DNA of 64,000 nt. Origin: UBA7236 sp031372705. GTDB lineage: Bacteria > Bacteroidota > Bacteroidia > Chitinophagales > BACL12. The notes beneath the pieces are model-generated. The model made no database searches. It was not told where the DNA came from and worked only from the letters and a program-made list of their open reading frames with translations. Shown here one piece after another: positions 63,961 through 64,000 of the stretch (position 1 is the stretch's first letter; each line of letters opens with the position of its first letter). The stretch covers positions 9,875-73,874 of the forward strand of contig JANMLV010000097.1 of assembly GCA_031372705.1 (NCBI GenBank), read 5' to 3'. A program made the translations under genes and the position numbers.

Positions 63961-64000
63961 ATGAACGTAAACGAAATCCTTTCCAAACTACCTGAGAATT
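63961..64000 (+). CDS. Possible start of a gene cut by the window edge
   Basis: ATG at 63961 opens 13 in-frame codons (M-N-V-N-E-I-L-S-K-L-P-E-N) that run to the window end. Too short to identify. It is preceded by a weak context and may not be a gene. Confidence 0.3.
   Translation, partial: MNVNEILSKLPEN

Noticed and set aside
1..64000. tRNA, rRNA, riboswitch or anti-phage system
   Set aside because: I scanned the intergenic gaps by eye and saw no tRNA cloverleaf, rRNA segment, L-box in front of lysA, or defence-gene set. A covariance search (Infernal/tRNAscan) would be decisive.

Overview
The window is chromosomal DNA from a member of the Bacteroidota, probably a Chitinophagia- or Saprospiria-like lineage; I cannot place it more finely. 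Reasons: AT-rich coding sequence; TAnnTTTG (-7) promoter elements often preceded by a TTTG about 19-20 nt upstream; few Shine-Dalgarno sequences; gliding / type IX secretion (T9SS) genes (gldB, gldD, PorP/SprF); secreted proteins with T9SS type A and type B sorting domains; IPExxxVDY, MurF-Alr fusion and POT transporter families typical of the phylum. There is no phage, IS element, CRISPR array, rRNA or tRNA that I can support. Nearly everything is ordinary core genome.

Layout. 0-5.4 kb: two POT peptide transporters (minus), trmB, a TrpF-like protein lacking the catalytic Cys, and an alkyltransferase-like (ATL) protein. 5.4-6.2 kb: six irregular tandem copies of an approximately 130-bp intergenic repeat. 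6.2-7.6 kb: a promoter, a 19-codon Lys-containing leader ORF and mutually exclusive hairpins in front of lysA, which together look like a ribosome-mediated transcription attenuator. 7.6-20.5 kb: an MBL hydrolase, a large periplasmic/outer-membrane propeller-barrel protein, EamA transporter, yicC, gmk, apaG, gldB, an outer-membrane barrel, nadE (with a promoter overlapping the upstream terminator), and a membrane-anchored protein with an internal duplication.

20.5-28.5 kb: minus-strand cluster IHF/HU-like, TPR protein, a 29-aa very basic peptide and rng; plus-strand mutY, ssb, gldD (gldE absent); a second microsatellite-like repeat; recG; hup. 28.5-36 kb (minus): ABC exporter, M20 amidohydrolase overlapping a SPOR-like protein, deoC, secA. 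36-43.5 kb: murF-alr fusion, then a 1175-aa T9SS type B protein overlapping a PorP/SprF partner.

43.5-55.5 kb: PAS histidine kinase, EamA transporter, radC, rpsT, ligA, two T9SS type A proteins (one with three degenerate ~115-aa repeats) around a pterin dehydratase, pyk, IPExxxVDY protein. 55.6-64 kb: acpP-fabF-rnc, tonB-exbD, an adaptor-TolC efflux pair without its inner-membrane partner, tadA, sod, a third repeat family, and the first codons of a gene cut by the window edge.

The most interesting signals are the candidate lysA attenuator, the terminator/promoter overlap before nadE, the degenerate enzymes (TrpF-like, ATL, pseudo-peptidase domain), and the uncharacterised repeat proteins at 18147-20456 and 51560-53587.
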